Source: Pseudomonadota bacterium
GTDB taxonomy: Bacteria; Pseudomonadota; Gammaproteobacteria; Burkholderiales; Gallionellaceae
DNA length: 64,000 nucleotides
NCBI GenBank assembly: GCA_021787435.1
Contig: JAJYLY010000002.1
Span: 124,001 to 188,000, forward strand
Reading direction: 5' to 3'
In this document: positions 36,230-45,586 of the stretch, in pieces
Layout: the number at the start of each line of letters is the position of its first letter
How positions within the stretch are numbered: position 1 is the first letter of the stretch
Program-made: the position numbers and the translations under genes
Notes under the pieces: model-generated
The model's database searches: none
What the model was told of the DNA's origin: nothing
The model's input: the letters and a program-made list of their open reading frames with translations, nothing else

Positions 36230-37720
36230 TCAGAACCTGAAGTAAAGAAATGGGCTGTAGCTGCCGAACTGGTCTATCGCCAGCGCCATGAAGCACACAA
36301 CGACAGTGGCCTGAAGCAGCGCAAGCGCGGTGTTGCCGCCGATGAATTTCAAAAAGCTGGAATTGGGCAGCAGCCAGACCCAGGCTAGGGAAAAAAATAA
36401 TATTTTTATCAAGTCGCGGCCGGACAGGTCGGTCGCCAGGAGCAGTTGTCCGTGCAGCACGGCATCGAAGGAAATGGCGCGGGAATTAATGCCGAACATC
36501 GCTTCCAGCATGGTTTTCGCATGTACGATATCTGTCGACCTGAACACCACCCAAGCTGCAATCACCGCGATGAAGGTGAATGCGCCACCGACTGGCTTGA
36601 TGATACGGCTGGAAAGCTTCCCGGCTGTCGCATCCCGCCACATGTTGTTGATCGTCAGATAAATGCCGTGCAGCGCCCCCCACGCGACGAAGGTCCAGCC
36701 TGCCCCATGCCATAGACCGCCCAAGAGCATGGTGATCATCAGGTTTGCATAGCGGCGCATCCTGCCCTTTCGGTTGCCGCCCAGCGGGATGTAGAGATAG
36801 TCGCGCAGGAAACGGGATAATGTCATGTGCCAGCGACGCCAGAAGTCGATGATGCTGGTCGCCTTGTAGGGGGAGTCGAAGTTGACTGGCAGTTTAATAT
36901 TGAAGAGCAGCGCGATGCCAAGCGCCATGTCGGTGTAGCCAGAGAAATCAAAGTAGAGTTGCAGAGTGTAGGCCAAGGCGCCCGCCCAAGCCTCATAGGT
37001 TGTCGGCAATATGCCGCTTTCCACGCCGCCAAACACCCCGTTTGCATAAGGTGCGAGCGCATCTGCCAGCAGTGTCTTCTTGCAAAGCCCCAGCGTGAAC
37101 AGCATCAACCCGTTGGCGACATGCTCCCAGTTTATTTTGTAGCTGGAAGCGCGTGCGAACTGCGGCATCATCTCCTTGTGATGCAGGATGGGGCCTGCAA
37201 TCAGATGGGGGAAGTAGGTGACGAACAGCGCGTAGTGGATGAAATTGTATTCTTTGACCTTGCTCTGATAGGTGTCAACCAAAAAAGCGATCTGGGTAAA
37301 GGTGAAGAATGAGATGCCAAGCGGCAGGATGATACTGCCGATGTTCCAGTGCGTGTCGGCAATACCGTTGAGATTGTCGATGAAGAAATGGGCGTACTTG
37401 TAATAGGCGAGCAGCAGCAGGTTCGCAGCGATAGCAGTGATAAGCAGATGTTTCTTGTTTGCTCTTTTTCTACTTACTATTTGCCCCTTGCCAACTTCCG
37501 GCTTCCCGGTCTTGGTTATCCACATCCCAAATGCGTAGTTGCAGAGGATGGAACCTAGCAGAAGTCCGACATAGGCAGGGTTCCAGTAACCGTAAAAGAA
37601 CAGCGAGGAGAGTGCTAGCCAGCCCGAGGCATAGGCATGGCTGATCCTTGCAAGCCGGAAGAAGCCGATCAGCACGATGGGGAGATAGAAAAAAATGAAT
37701 GCGTATGAGTTGAACAGCAT
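36230..37720 (-). CDS. MBOAT-family O-acyltransferase (AlgI-like)
   Basis: A 496-residue polytopic protein of the membrane-bound O-acyltransferase family, with about ten to twelve helices. The catalytic histidine lies in G-G-L-W-H-G-A-G-W, and the N-terminal L-F-N-S-Y-x-F-I-F-F-Y-L-P and G-Y-T-D-M-A-L-G segments are typical of AlgI/PatA-type enzymes that pass acetyl groups to an exported polysaccharide. The SGNH protein encoded immediately downstream (five bases) is probably its periplasmic partner. The substrate is likely the O-chain or an exopolysaccharide made by the surrounding genes. Confidence 0.9.
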   Translation of the reverse strand: MLFNSYAFIFFYLPIVLIGFFRLARISHAYASGWLALSSLFFYGYWNPAYVGLLLGSILCNYAFGMWITKTGKPEVGKGQIVSRKRANKKHLLITAIAANLLLLAYYKYAHFFIDNLNGIADTHWNIGSIILPLGISFFTFTQIAFLVDTYQSKVKEYNFIHYALFVTYFPHLIAGPILHHKEMMPQFARASSYKINWEHVANGLMLFTLGLCKKTLLADALAPYANGVFGGVESGILPTTYEAWAGALAYTLQLYFDFSGYTDMALGIALLFNIKLPVNFDSPYKATSIIDFWRRWHMTLSRFLRDYLYIPLGGNRKGRMRRYANLMITMLLGGLWHGAGWTFVAWGALHGIYLTINNMWRDATAGKLSSRIIKPVGGAFTFIAVIAAWVVFRSTDIVHAKTMLEAMFGINSRAISFDAVLHGQLLLATDLSGRDLIKILFFSLAWVWLLPNSSFLKFIGGNTALALLQATVVVCFMALAIDQFGSYSPFLYFRF

Positions 37721-37835
37721 CAGGCAGTCAGACCGATGGTGGCAACACTGACATGAAAAAACGGTATGGATTTCATCAAAGGCGCTTCAAAATCTGTTAC
37801 GCTATTTTATCAGGATATTCGGCTTTGAATGGGCG

Positions 37836-38660
37836 ATGGCGACATATGCGGTAGGCGATATACAGGGCTGCTACACGGAGCTTTTGCAGTTGCTGGAAAA
37901 AATACGCTTTGATCAGGCAGTGGACAGGTTGTGGCTGGTGGGCGATCTGGTCAACCGCGGACCCGGTTCTTTGGAAGTTTTGCGCCTGATCAAGTCTATG
38001 GGGAGCAGTGCGATCACCGTGCTGGGAAACCACGATCTGCACTTGCTGGCGGTGGCCAATGGCACGGGGAAGTTGCACAAAGGCGACACGTTAAGCGGGA
38101 TACTGGCTGCACCCGATCGCGAGGAGTTGCTTACCTGGTTGCGCCATCAGCGTCTTATTCATGTCGAGGGGAATTTCGTGCTGGTTCATGCGGGGCTCTT
38201 GCCTGGCTGGACAGTTGAGGAAGCGGCAGTCCTTGCGCGCGAGGTAGAGGCCGAGCTGCAAGGCACGCACCATGCCGAGTTTCTCTCACACATGTACGGA
38301 AATCAGCCTGATGCCTGGAGTGAAAAGCTTACAGGCTATTCGCGGCAACGGGTGATCACCAATGCGCTGACGAGGATGCGGATATGCACCGAGAGCGGGA
38401 AGATGGAATTCGATTTCAAGGCTGAAGTGCAGTCCATCCCGGAGGGTTACAGCCCCTGGTTCGATATTCCTGAACGCGCGAGCCGAGAGGCTACCGTGAT
38501 ATTCGGTCACTGGTCTGCGCTAGGCCTGATGGTAAGGGGCGATGCGATTGCGCTCGACACGGGCTGCCTGTGGGGCGGGCCGCTCACCGCAGTTCGCCTC
38601 GAGGATCGCGAGGTGATCCAGGTGGACTGCGTGAACTCCTCCGTGGCAAGGCACTGGTGA
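37836..38660 (+). CDS. apaH: Symmetrical bis(5'-nucleosyl)-tetraphosphatase
   Basis: ApaH cleaves Ap4A to two ADP. The 274-residue protein shows the metallophosphatase signatures [15 protein letters not shown] and L-G-N-H-D, plus F-G-H-W-S-A-L-G. waaA starts two bases after its stop, so both are co-transcribed. The 115 bases before it separate it from the divergent MBOAT gene. Confidence 0.95.
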   Translation: MATYAVGDIQGCYTELLQLLEKIRFDQAVDRLWLVGDLVNRGPGSLEVLRLIKSMGSSAITVLGNHDLHLLAVANGTGKLHKGDTLSGILAAPDREELLTWLRHQRLIHVEGNFVLVHAGLLPGWTVEEAAVLAREVEAELQGTHHAEFLSHMYGNQPDAWSEKLTGYSRQRVITNALTRMRICTESGKMEFDFKAEVQSIPEGYSPWFDIPERASREATVIFGHWSALGLMVRGDAIALDTGCLWGGPLTAVRLEDREVIQVDCVNSSVARHW

Positions 38661-38662
38661 GC

Positions 38663-39913
38663 ATGCTTTATATATTGCTGTTGTGGTTGCTTCTGCCGTT
38701 TATTTTTTTCCGTCTGGCGTTGAAGTCGCGCCGCCAGCCTGAATATTTTCAGCATGTAGGCGAGCGCTTTGGCCTTTATTCCATTCGTAGCGACAAGCCC
38801 ATCATCTGGCTGCATGCGGTCTCGGTCGGCGAGACGCGTGCCGCAGCTAGCCTTGTTGCGAGTCTGAAAAAGGCTTATCCCGGCCATCAGATGCTGTTGA
38901 CCCATACCACGCCGACAGGGCGGGCAGCGGGTGAACAGCTTTATGGCGATAACGTGCTGCGCGCATATCTGCCTTACGACTATCCCTTCGCTGTGAAGCG
39001 ATTCTTTTGCCATTTCAAACCGCAACTTGGCATACTGATGGAGACCGAAATTTGGTTCAATCTGATCAATGCAGGAAGTGACGCTGGCGTGCCCATGCTG
39101 TTGCTCAATGCGCGTATGTCCGAGAAATCATCAAAGGGCTATGCGCGCGTCAAACGCCTGACTCAAAACGCCTTGCAGAAATTGTCTGCCGTTGCAGCGC
39201 AAAGCCAGGATGATGCGGTGCGCCTTTCACGCCTAGGTGCGCGTAATGTATCCGTGATGGGCAATCTGAAATTCGATATCTTCCCACCTTTGGAGATGCT
39301 AAAGCTTGGCGCATTGCTGCACGAACAGTTCGGACAGAGGCGAAAAATATTTCTGCTGGCCAGCACAAGGGAAGGTGAAGAAGCACTGGCTCTGGAGGCA
39401 TCGCAAAAACTTTCATCGGATGTATTGCTGGTCATTGTACCTCGCCATCCCCACCGCTTTGAGGAGATAGAAGGCATGCTGAGGAAGCGCGGTTTGCGCT
39501 ATCAGAAGAGGAGTGAGGATAAAACAGTGTCGGCTGAAATTCAGGTGGTGCTGGGCGATTCTATGGGCGAAATGTTCGCCTATTATGCCGCTTGCGATCT
39601 CGCCTTCATCGGCGGCAGCCTGCTGCCGTTCGGCGGGCAGAATCTGATCGAAGCCTGCTCGGTTGGCAAGCCTGTATTGATTGGCCCGCACACTTACAAT
39701 TTTAAGGAGGCCACGAGACTGGCCGTTGAAGCAGGTGCGGCGGTGCGTGTGAGCGATGCGCAGGAATTGATGCAGACGGCCATGCGCATCTTGAATGATG
39801 ACGGTACAAGGGATGCGATGGGCAAGCAAGGGGTGATGTTTGTATCATCCCATCAGGGTGCGACCGGTAAGGCGATGGAGGTCATCAGAGAAGTCCTTGG
39901 GGGCAGTGCGTAG
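38663..39913 (+). CDS. waaA: 3-deoxy-D-manno-octulosonic acid transferase
   Basis: A 416-residue WaaA/KdtA that adds Kdo to lipid IVA at the inner face of the inner membrane. An N-terminal membrane anchor (LYILLLWLLLPFIFFRL) is followed by the W-L-H-A-V-S-V-G-E motif with the catalytic glutamate and the C-terminal F-I-G-G-S-L-L-P-F-G-G-Q-N-L-I-E donor-binding stretch. The longer open frame reaching into apaH is ignored; ATG 38663 fits the family. Essential lipid A gene at the far end of the LPS block from waaC. Confidence 0.96.
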   Translation: MLYILLLWLLLPFIFFRLALKSRRQPEYFQHVGERFGLYSIRSDKPIIWLHAVSVGETRAAASLVASLKKAYPGHQMLLTHTTPTGRAAGEQLYGDNVLRAYLPYDYPFAVKRFFCHFKPQLGILMETEIWFNLINAGSDAGVPMLLLNARMSEKSSKGYARVKRLTQNALQKLSAVAAQSQDDAVRLSRLGARNVSVMGNLKFDIFPPLEMLKLGALLHEQFGQRRKIFLLASTREGEEALALEASQKLSSDVLLVIVPRHPHRFEEIEGMLRKRGLRYQKRSEDKTVSAEIQVVLGDSMGEMFAYYAACDLAFIGGSLLPFGGQNLIEACSVGKPVLIGPHTYNFKEATRLAVEAGAAVRVSDAQELMQTAMRILNDDGTRDAMGKQGVMFVSSHQGATGKAMEVIREVLGGSA

Positions 39914-39923
39914 TCCAACGAGG

Positions 39924-40109
39924 TTATTTTCCTGCTGCTTCGTCTATGTTTTTCCGTTCTGCCTCGCTGTCTTTTTGCAATGTCTGTTCCAAATCCTTTG
40001 TCTTTTTAAGCGCTTCACGCTGCTGTTCTGCGATCTTGGGCGGCGGTACGGAAGGAACCTTGTTGCATGCGTATAGCAGCAGTGCCAATGCGATCATGAT
40101 AATTTTCAT
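39924..40109 (-). CDS. Small lipoprotein of unknown function
   Basis: A 61-residue protein. ATG 40109 has a strong GGAGGACGC site and begins a lipoprotein signal (MKIIMIALALLLYAC) with the lipidated cysteine at residue 15, followed by a proline-rich stretch and a charged helix (KIAEQQREALKKTKDLEQTL). The open frame upstream lacks a signal. Small lipoproteins of this form are common and mostly uncharacterised. It converges on waaA. Confidence 0.75.
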   Translation of the reverse strand: MKIIMIALALLLYACNKVPSVPPPKIAEQQREALKKTKDLEQTLQKDSEAERKNIDEAAGK

Positions 40110-40212
40110 GCGTCCTCCGTTGAATGAACAAGCGGCAGTCAAGGTCGACTATGCTAACATTGTGCGCCTGCATGGCCCGTAATTCAATTAACCCGATGAT
40201 AAAGGATGAAAC

Positions 40213-40719
40213 ATGAATCAATTGCGCTTTGTTTTTGCAATGCTCCTAGTCATGGTTCTGCCATCTGTGATGGCGGCCACGGACGCCCAAGGTATCGGTT
40301 ATGTCGATGTGGCGCTGCAAATCGCGCGCATACCGGTGCAGGACGGTGTGAGCTTCGACGATGCAGTGGAGTCTCTGAAGCTTAGAGCCAACCAGCATAA
40401 CCTCAAATTTGCCGGGGTTAGCAAGGTATACAAGGAGATAGAAGCGCTGACCGGAAAGACGGCTAAACGAACGGAGATTTTTAGTTTCTGCGATGGACTG
40501 ACTGCGAACAAGATGCTCAATGCCGATCCGCTGATGGTCGCCTTCATGCCCTGCCGCATCGCAATCCTCGAAGATGCGCAGGGGAAGCGCTGGGTCATCT
40601 CGATGATGATAGATCTCAAGATGTTGAAGGACATGCCGGAAGACACGCGCAAGAGCGCAGAAGTTGTGATGGCGTCGATGAAAGACATGATGGTAGCGGC
40701 AAGCAAGGGTGATCTCTGA
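40213..40719 (+). CDS. Exported DUF302-like protein
   Basis: A 168-residue protein with a signal peptide (LRFVFAMLLVMVLPSVMA) and a DUF302-type domain: an early helix and a late P-C-R-I-A-I-L-E-D-A-Q-G-K-R-W-V-I-S-M strand with F-C-D at ~90. DUF302 proteins are suspected small-ligand or metal binders, but no function is established. It lies between the lipoprotein and the Nudix gene, with 17 bases before the latter. Confidence 0.72.
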   Translation: MNQLRFVFAMLLVMVLPSVMAATDAQGIGYVDVALQIARIPVQDGVSFDDAVESLKLRANQHNLKFAGVSKVYKEIEALTGKTAKRTEIFSFCDGLTANKMLNADPLMVAFMPCRIAILEDAQGKRWVISMMIDLKMLKDMPEDTRKSAEVVMASMKDMMVAASKGDL

Positions 40720-40736
40720 CGACGGATACGTTTGGT

Positions 40737-41675
40737 TTGGAAAATTCAAACATCGTCGAGGTCGCTGCTGCGGTGCTTCAGCGTCCTGATGGGACTTTTC
40801 TGCTGGCGCAGCGTCCCATAGGCAAGATGTGGGCGGGTTACTGGGAATTTCCGGGCGGCAAGCTTGAGCCAGGCGAGAAGGCGCGCGATGCGCTATGCCG
40901 CGAGCTGAAGGAAGAATTGGGCATAACGGTCGAGATTGCCTATCCCTGGATCACCCGTGTTTTCAACTACCCGCATGCGAAGGTTAGGCTGAATTTCTTC
41001 ATGGTCACGCAGTGGCGTGGTGAGTTGCATCCTCATGAAGGGCAGCAGTTTTCTTGGCAGCATTCATCGGAGGTCAATGTTCATCCTTTACTGCCTGCCA
41101 ATGCGCCCATCCTGCGCGCGCTCGAATTGCCGGAGATTTACGCGATCAGCAATGTAGCGGAATTGGGCGAGGATGAATTCCTGATCAGGCTGCAAGTAAG
41201 GCTGGATCAGGGGTTGAAGCTGGTGCAATTGCGGGAAAAGAGCATGCCCCGGGAAGCGTTTGGCATGATTGCGCATCGCATCGTTGCTATGGCGCACGCT
41301 TATAATGCAAAGGTGCTGATCAATAATGATGTCGCGCTGGCAAATGAAATCGGTGCGGATGGGGTGCAGTTGACTTCAAGCCAGCTTGCCGAATGCACCG
41401 AGCGGCCTGATATAGGGTTGTGTGCGGCATCCTGTCATTCTCAAGAAGAACTGCGCCGCGCAGAAAAACTGGGCTGCGATTTTGCGCTGCTGAGCCCTGT
41501 GATGCCGACCCAAAGTCATCCGGGCGTTGCAACCCTGGGGTGGGATCGCTTTGCAAGCATGGTGGCGGGTCTGTCTATGCCGGTGTATGCGTTAGGCGGT
41601 TTGGCGCATGCTGATATGGCAAACGCAAGGCAGCATGGTGCGCACGGGGTTTCACTGCTGCGGGGTGCCTGGTAG
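40737..41675 (+). CDS. Nudix hydrolase fused to ThiE/TenI-like domain (MutT family)
   Basis: A 312-residue fusion. Residues ~5-130 are a MutT-type Nudix domain with the box G-G-K-L-E-P-G-E-K-A-R-D-A-L-C-R-E-L-K-E-E-L-G split over 20+ residues, expected to hydrolyse 8-oxo-dGTP. Residues ~135-312 are a thiamine-phosphate-synthase-like barrel (LVQLREKSMP, INNDVALANEIGADGVQL, SPVMPTQSHPG, ALGG), probably lacking full ThiE activity. This fusion is common in beta- and gammaproteobacteria. The start is a TTG; no ATG fits. The end overlaps yacG by 24 bases, head to head. Confidence 0.9.
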   Translation: MENSNIVEVAAAVLQRPDGTFLLAQRPIGKMWAGYWEFPGGKLEPGEKARDALCRELKEELGITVEIAYPWITRVFNYPHAKVRLNFFMVTQWRGELHPHEGQQFSWQHSSEVNVHPLLPANAPILRALELPEIYAISNVAELGEDEFLIRLQVRLDQGLKLVQLREKSMPREAFGMIAHRIVAMAHAYNAKVLINNDVALANEIGADGVQLTSSQLAECTERPDIGLCAASCHSQEELRRAEKLGCDFALLSPVMPTQSHPGVATLGWDRFASMVAGLSMPVYALGGLAHADMANARQHGAHGVSLLRGAW

Positions 41676-41834
41676 GCTGCCCTGTTCTTCGTCGGGAAGC
41701 GTAACGCGAAATTCTTCGTCCGCCCATTTGCCGAGGTCCATCATCCTGCAGCGCTCGCAGCAGAAAGGTCGGAAGGGGTTGCTGATGTCATAGCGTGATT
41801 CCCCGCCGCAGTATGGGCATGTGACGATGAGCAT
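41652..41834 (-). CDS. yacG: DNA gyrase inhibitor / zinc protein YacG
   Basis: A 60-residue protein with the YacG zinc-ribbon: C-P-Y-C, then F-C-C-E-R-C-R-M-M-D-L-G-x-W. In E. coli YacG binds GyrB and inhibits gyrase. It closes the pilC-pilD-coaE-zapD-yacG cluster, its usual location. The ATG at 41834 is preferred to the upstream frame, which overlaps zapD. Confidence 0.9.
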   Translation of the reverse strand: MLIVTCPYCGGESRYDISNPFRPFCCERCRMMDLGKWADEEFRVTLPDEEQGSLPGTPQQ

Positions 41835-41845
41835 ACGGGATGGGG

Positions 41846-42607
41846 TCACGATGTGAGGGTGCAGAAAATCAGTTCAAAAGGTACGTCATGCTCATACAGG
41901 GATGACTTGGCTTCGAAAGTGGCGGCGACGAAACGGATGTTGATCGCATATTTGTTTGCGCCAAGCTCGGGAATGCATGGTGTATTTTGATTTAGGCTGA
42001 CGCGCAAGAGCAGCGCGGCGCGTCCTCCCTGCATCTGCTGGAATGCGCCCTGATGCGCGACGAAATTCATTTTTCTTCCGTTCTCGCGCAGCAGATTCAG
42101 CAGAATATTGATTGCAACGCGGATAGGCAGAAGTGGAGACAGCCATTCCTGCAAGTTGTCGCGGCGTAGACTGGCCGGCTGTTGCTGCCAGTAATGATAG
42201 GATGGTAGGTCGAACTGGCAGGTGCCGCCTGGCATGCTGGCGCGCTGCTTGATACTCATCAGCCATTCGTTTTCGCGCATCACCGCGCCAACCTTGCCCG
42301 GCATCGCAAGCAGGTTGGCCGATGATTGCTCGATCTCATTCAGTATGTTGTCCAGCGCCTCTTCGGAGATCGCCGGATTGTTGTGCAAGCTGGCTAGTGC
42401 GCGTTTCTGTTTTTCCAGTTCCTGCAGCAGTTCGGATTTGAGATCTGGCCTGCACGCGACCTCATGAAGCTCAAACAGCGTCATGAGCGCCACATGATGT
42501 TCCATGCTGAGATCGCAATCCAGAAAATAATTCAAGCGCGTGAACAGATCCTCAAGGCGCAGCCAGGTGCGTACTTTTTCATTGAGAGGAAATTCGTAGC
42601 TGATCAC
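41846..42607 (-). CDS. zapD: Cell division protein ZapD
   Basis: A 253-residue FtsZ-bundling protein. The N-terminus I-S-Y-E-F-P-L-N-E-K-V-R-T-W-L-R-L-E-D-L-F is diagnostic, and the C-terminal beta region carries F-D-L-P-S-Y-H-Y-W. I chose a GTG at 42607 because it matches the family start; a TTG at 42640 would add 11 residues. It lies between yacG and coaE on the same strand. Confidence 0.92.
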   Translation of the reverse strand: MISYEFPLNEKVRTWLRLEDLFTRLNYFLDCDLSMEHHVALMTLFELHEVACRPDLKSELLQELEKQKRALASLHNNPAISEEALDNILNEIEQSSANLLAMPGKVGAVMRENEWLMSIKQRASMPGGTCQFDLPSYHYWQQQPASLRRDNLQEWLSPLLPIRVAINILLNLLRENGRKMNFVAHQGAFQQMQGGRAALLLRVSLNQNTPCIPELGANKYAINIRFVAATFEAKSSLYEHDVPFELIFCTLTS

Positions 42608-42661
42608 GTTTATCTGATATGCGATTGATAGAAGCGCCAAGTGCGGAAGATATATTGAATG

Positions 42662-43288
42662 TCAGTCTGCCGTCAAATGGTTGTTGATGAGATTCAGATA
42701 ATGCTGGTGCAATGTTGCGACCCGCTGCTTTAAATCTTCACGGGTGCTGTCGTTCTGAATGATGTCGTCGGCGCGTTTTCTGCGCTCTGCCTGGGAAAGC
42801 TGCAGCGCGATGATGGCGCGGATCTCGGCTTCAGAAAGCGCGCTGCGCTGCATCACGCGCGCAATCTGGTTTTGTTCACTACTGTCGACGAGCAGCACGC
42901 GGTCGACAAGTTGCAGGAAATCCGGTGCCTCCAGCAACAGAGGCGCTACCAGGATGAGATAAGGCGCGTCAGTGTGCATCAGCGTCTTGCTGATGTCGAG
43001 TATCAGGGGGTGCAGGATGCGCTCTAGCCTTGCTTTCGCCAAGGCATCGGCTGTGATCAACCTACGCATCCGGGCCCTGTCCAGCGCGCCCTTGTGATCG
43101 ATGAAAGAGGCGCCGAATGCAGAGCGTATGGCCGGAATGGCTTGTCCATTTTCCTGGGTCAATTGGTGAGAGATCGCATCCGTATCGACGATGAATGCAC
43201 CCAATTCCTTGAAGAATTCCGCAACAGTGCTCTTGCCGCTTCCTATGCCGCCAGTCAGTCCGACGCACAGTTTTCGGGCGTCTGTCAT
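42662..43288 (-). CDS. coaE: Dephospho-CoA kinase
   Basis: CoaE performs the last step of coenzyme A synthesis. The 208-residue protein has the P-loop G-L-T-G-G-I-G-S-G-K-S-T, then D-T-D-A-I-S-H and the R-M-R-R-L lid region, with the late A-R-V-M-Q-R motif. It follows pilD after ten bases, as in many pil clusters. Confidence 0.96.
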   Translation of the reverse strand: MTDARKLCVGLTGGIGSGKSTVAEFFKELGAFIVDTDAISHQLTQENGQAIPAIRSAFGASFIDHKGALDRARMRRLITADALAKARLERILHPLILDISKTLMHTDAPYLILVAPLLLEAPDFLQLVDRVLLVDSSEQNQIARVMQRSALSEAEIRAIIALQLSQAERRKRADDIIQNDSTREDLKQRVATLHQHYLNLINNHLTAD

Positions 43289-43298
43289 GAGCGCCAGT

Positions 43299-44165
43299 TC
43301 ATTGCGCGAACAGCTGCAGATAACTCTTTGTCAGTGTATGCCCCCAGAACAACGCGATCAGGCCGCCTCCCGCGAGATAGGGGCCGAACGGGATGGGGAT
43401 GTCGCGACCTCGCCTGACTGCGATGATCAGCGTGATGCCGACCACGGCGCCGACCAGAGAGGACAGCACGATGATCAATGGCAGCATTTGCCAACCCAGC
43501 CACGCGCCGAGCGCGGCCAATAGCTTGAAGTCTCCATATCCCATACCTTCCTTGCCGGTGGCAAGCTTGAACAGCCAGTACACGATCCACAGCGAGAGAT
43601 AGCCGAATACCGCACCAAGCAACGCATCATGCAGCGTGGCGTATGTCCCATACAGGTTGAAGATTAAGCCAGCCCAGATCAGCGGCAGCGTGATGTTGTC
43701 AGGCAAAAGTTGCGTGTCGTAGTCGATGGCAGTCAAGGCAAGCAGTGTCCAGACAAGCAGGATGGCGCCTGCACTTGCCATGTCGAAACCGAAATGCCAT
43801 GCGGCAAACCCGCAAAGAATCCCGCTGACGGCCTCAATGACAGGATAACGCGGAGAAATGGCAGTGCCGCAGCCGCGGCATTTTCCGCGTAACAGCAGGT
43901 AACTCAAGATCGGGATGTTCTCTAGGGCGCCGATAAGGTGATGGCAATGCGGGCAGGCGGAGCGCGGAACCAGAAGATTGTATCGTTCCTGTGCAGGAGG
44001 CGCTTCACCGCGCAACTCGGCGCATTGCTGCTGCCAGCCCAATTCCAGCATTCTTGGCAGGCGGTGAATCACTACGTTCAAAAAACTGCCGACCAGCAAC
44101 CCCAGGACTGTGCAAAGGCCGATAAAGGCCGCAGGCGATGTTTGCAAAAGATCCAGGAGATTCAT
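43299..44165 (-). CDS. pilD: Type IV prepilin peptidase / N-methyltransferase
   Basis: About 288 residues with eight predicted helices. The N-terminal cytoplasmic domain has two zinc C-x-x-C pairs (C-P-H-C and C-R-G-C) and the peptidase aspartates are at A-I-D-Y-D-T and G-Y-G-D-F-K. It removes the leader of prepilins and methylates their new N-terminus. ATG 44165 gives the family start. pilC lies 105 bases upstream; that gap has only short CTTCTG repeats. Confidence 0.94.
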   Translation of the reverse strand: MNLLDLLQTSPAAFIGLCTVLGLLVGSFLNVVIHRLPRMLELGWQQQCAELRGEAPPAQERYNLLVPRSACPHCHHLIGALENIPILSYLLLRGKCRGCGTAISPRYPVIEAVSGILCGFAAWHFGFDMASAGAILLVWTLLALTAIDYDTQLLPDNITLPLIWAGLIFNLYGTYATLHDALLGAVFGYLSLWIVYWLFKLATGKEGMGYGDFKLLAALGAWLGWQMLPLIIVLSSLVGAVVGITLIIAVRRGRDIPIPFGPYLAGGGLIALFWGHTLTKSYLQLFAQ

Positions 44166-44270
44166 GGGGCAATAAAATGCAAGATGCGGAAGACGGAGGG
44201 TAGACTGTCGGGCGCACGGCATAGACGCGACGATACCACTGTCTTCTGTTTTCTGATTTTTGTCTTCTGA

Positions 44271-45485
44271 TTATCCAACGACCGAGCCCATCTTGAAAAT
44301 AGGCAGGTACATTGCGATCACCATGCCGCCAATCAATGTGCCAAGCACCACCATGATGATGGGCTCCATCAGGCTGGAAAGTCCCGCGACAGCATCGTCC
44401 ACTTCTTCCTCGTAAAAGTCGGCAACCTTGGAAAGCATCGCGTCCAAGGAGCCCGCCTCTTCGCCGATGGCCACCATCTGGATCACCATACTTGGAAAAA
44501 CTTCAGTGCTTTGCATCGCAGATGTCAGGCTGTTGCCGGTGCTAATGTCCCGCTGTATGGCCTTGGTGGCATCATAATAGATAATATTGCCTGCAGCTCC
44601 CGCAACAGAATTGAAGGACTCGACCAACGGCACGCCGGCCGCAAACATAGTGGATAGCGTGCGCGCCCAGCGCGCGATGGTCGCCTTGCGGATGATCGGG
44701 CCAAAAATCGGAAGTCTTAAAAGCAGTCTGTCCATGAAGTACTGCATGGCCTTGTTTCGCTTCCAGGTATAGAAGAATCCATACAGTCCTGCGCCTATGC
44801 CGCCGAAAATGAAGACCCAGTAATGGACGAAAAAATCGGAAATGGCCATGATGACCAGCGTCGGTGCGGGCAGGTCGGCGCCAAAGCTCGAGAATAACTG
44901 CTTGAATGCGGGAATCACGAAGATCATGATCACCGCGGTGATGATGAAGGCCACGACAATGATGGAGATCGGATAGAAGAGCGCCGATTTGATCTTGCCC
45001 TTGACGGCCAGTATTTTCTCCTGATAGGTTGCAAGCCTGTCGAGTAGGCTGTCCAATATGCCCGCAGATTCTCCGGCGCCGATTAGGTTGCAGTACAGAT
45101 CATCGAAATACAGCGGGTGCTTCTTGAAGGCCTGCTGCAGGCTGCTTCCGGTCTCGATATCGGTTTTGATCGAAAACAGCAATTTCGATACGGATGGGTT
45201 GCTGTGCCCTTTGCCCACGATGTCGAAGGCCTGCAGCAGCGGAACGCCGGAGCGCAGCATAGTGGCAAGCTGTCTTGTAAACAGCGCGATATCCTTGGGT
45301 TTGATGGCTTTGTTGCTGGTGCGCGCGCGTTTGATCTTGGATACGTTGATGCCTTGGCGCCTGAGTTGGGCGGACAAGCTGGATTCGCCGACGGATCGCG
45401 TTTCCCCTCTAACAAACTTGCCAGATCTATCTTTGCCTTCCCAGTTGTAGGTATACTCTTTCACATTATTGGGTGAGACAGCCAT
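44271..45485 (-). CDS. pilC: Type IV pilus inner-membrane assembly protein PilC
   Basis: A 404-residue GspF/PilC protein: two cytoplasmic helical domains (each with an L-x-x-G-x-x-L-x-x-A/S-F block: MLRSGVPLLQAFD and MFAAGVPLVESFN) and three membrane helices. It anchors the pilin assembly ATPases. ATG 45485 starts at M-A-V-S-P-N-N; the upstream frame is unlike the family. pilB, which usually precedes it, is not found here: a CNNM-type transporter gene takes that place. Confidence 0.94.
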   Translation of the reverse strand: MAVSPNNVKEYTYNWEGKDRSGKFVRGETRSVGESSLSAQLRRQGINVSKIKRARTSNKAIKPKDIALFTRQLATMLRSGVPLLQAFDIVGKGHSNPSVSKLLFSIKTDIETGSSLQQAFKKHPLYFDDLYCNLIGAGESAGILDSLLDRLATYQEKILAVKGKIKSALFYPISIIVVAFIITAVIMIFVIPAFKQLFSSFGADLPAPTLVIMAISDFFVHYWVFIFGGIGAGLYGFFYTWKRNKAMQYFMDRLLLRLPIFGPIIRKATIARWARTLSTMFAAGVPLVESFNSVAGAAGNIIYYDATKAIQRDISTGNSLTSAMQSTEVFPSMVIQMVAIGEEAGSLDAMLSKVADFYEEEVDDAVAGLSSLMEPIIMVVLGTLIGGMVIAMYLPIFKMGSVVG

Positions 45486-45586
45486 AACTTTAAGTTCCCT
45501 GAGTTGCCGTTGGCCGGTATCATGCCGAGCTTTCTGCAACTTGTAAAGCGGAAGCAGTCAGCGAGGACCGGCTCCAGTCCGGACAT

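Noticed and set aside
44241..44274. Repeated CTTCTG motifs between pilC and pilD
   Set aside because: Short, imperfect and part of a low-complexity T-rich stretch; no array or known site.
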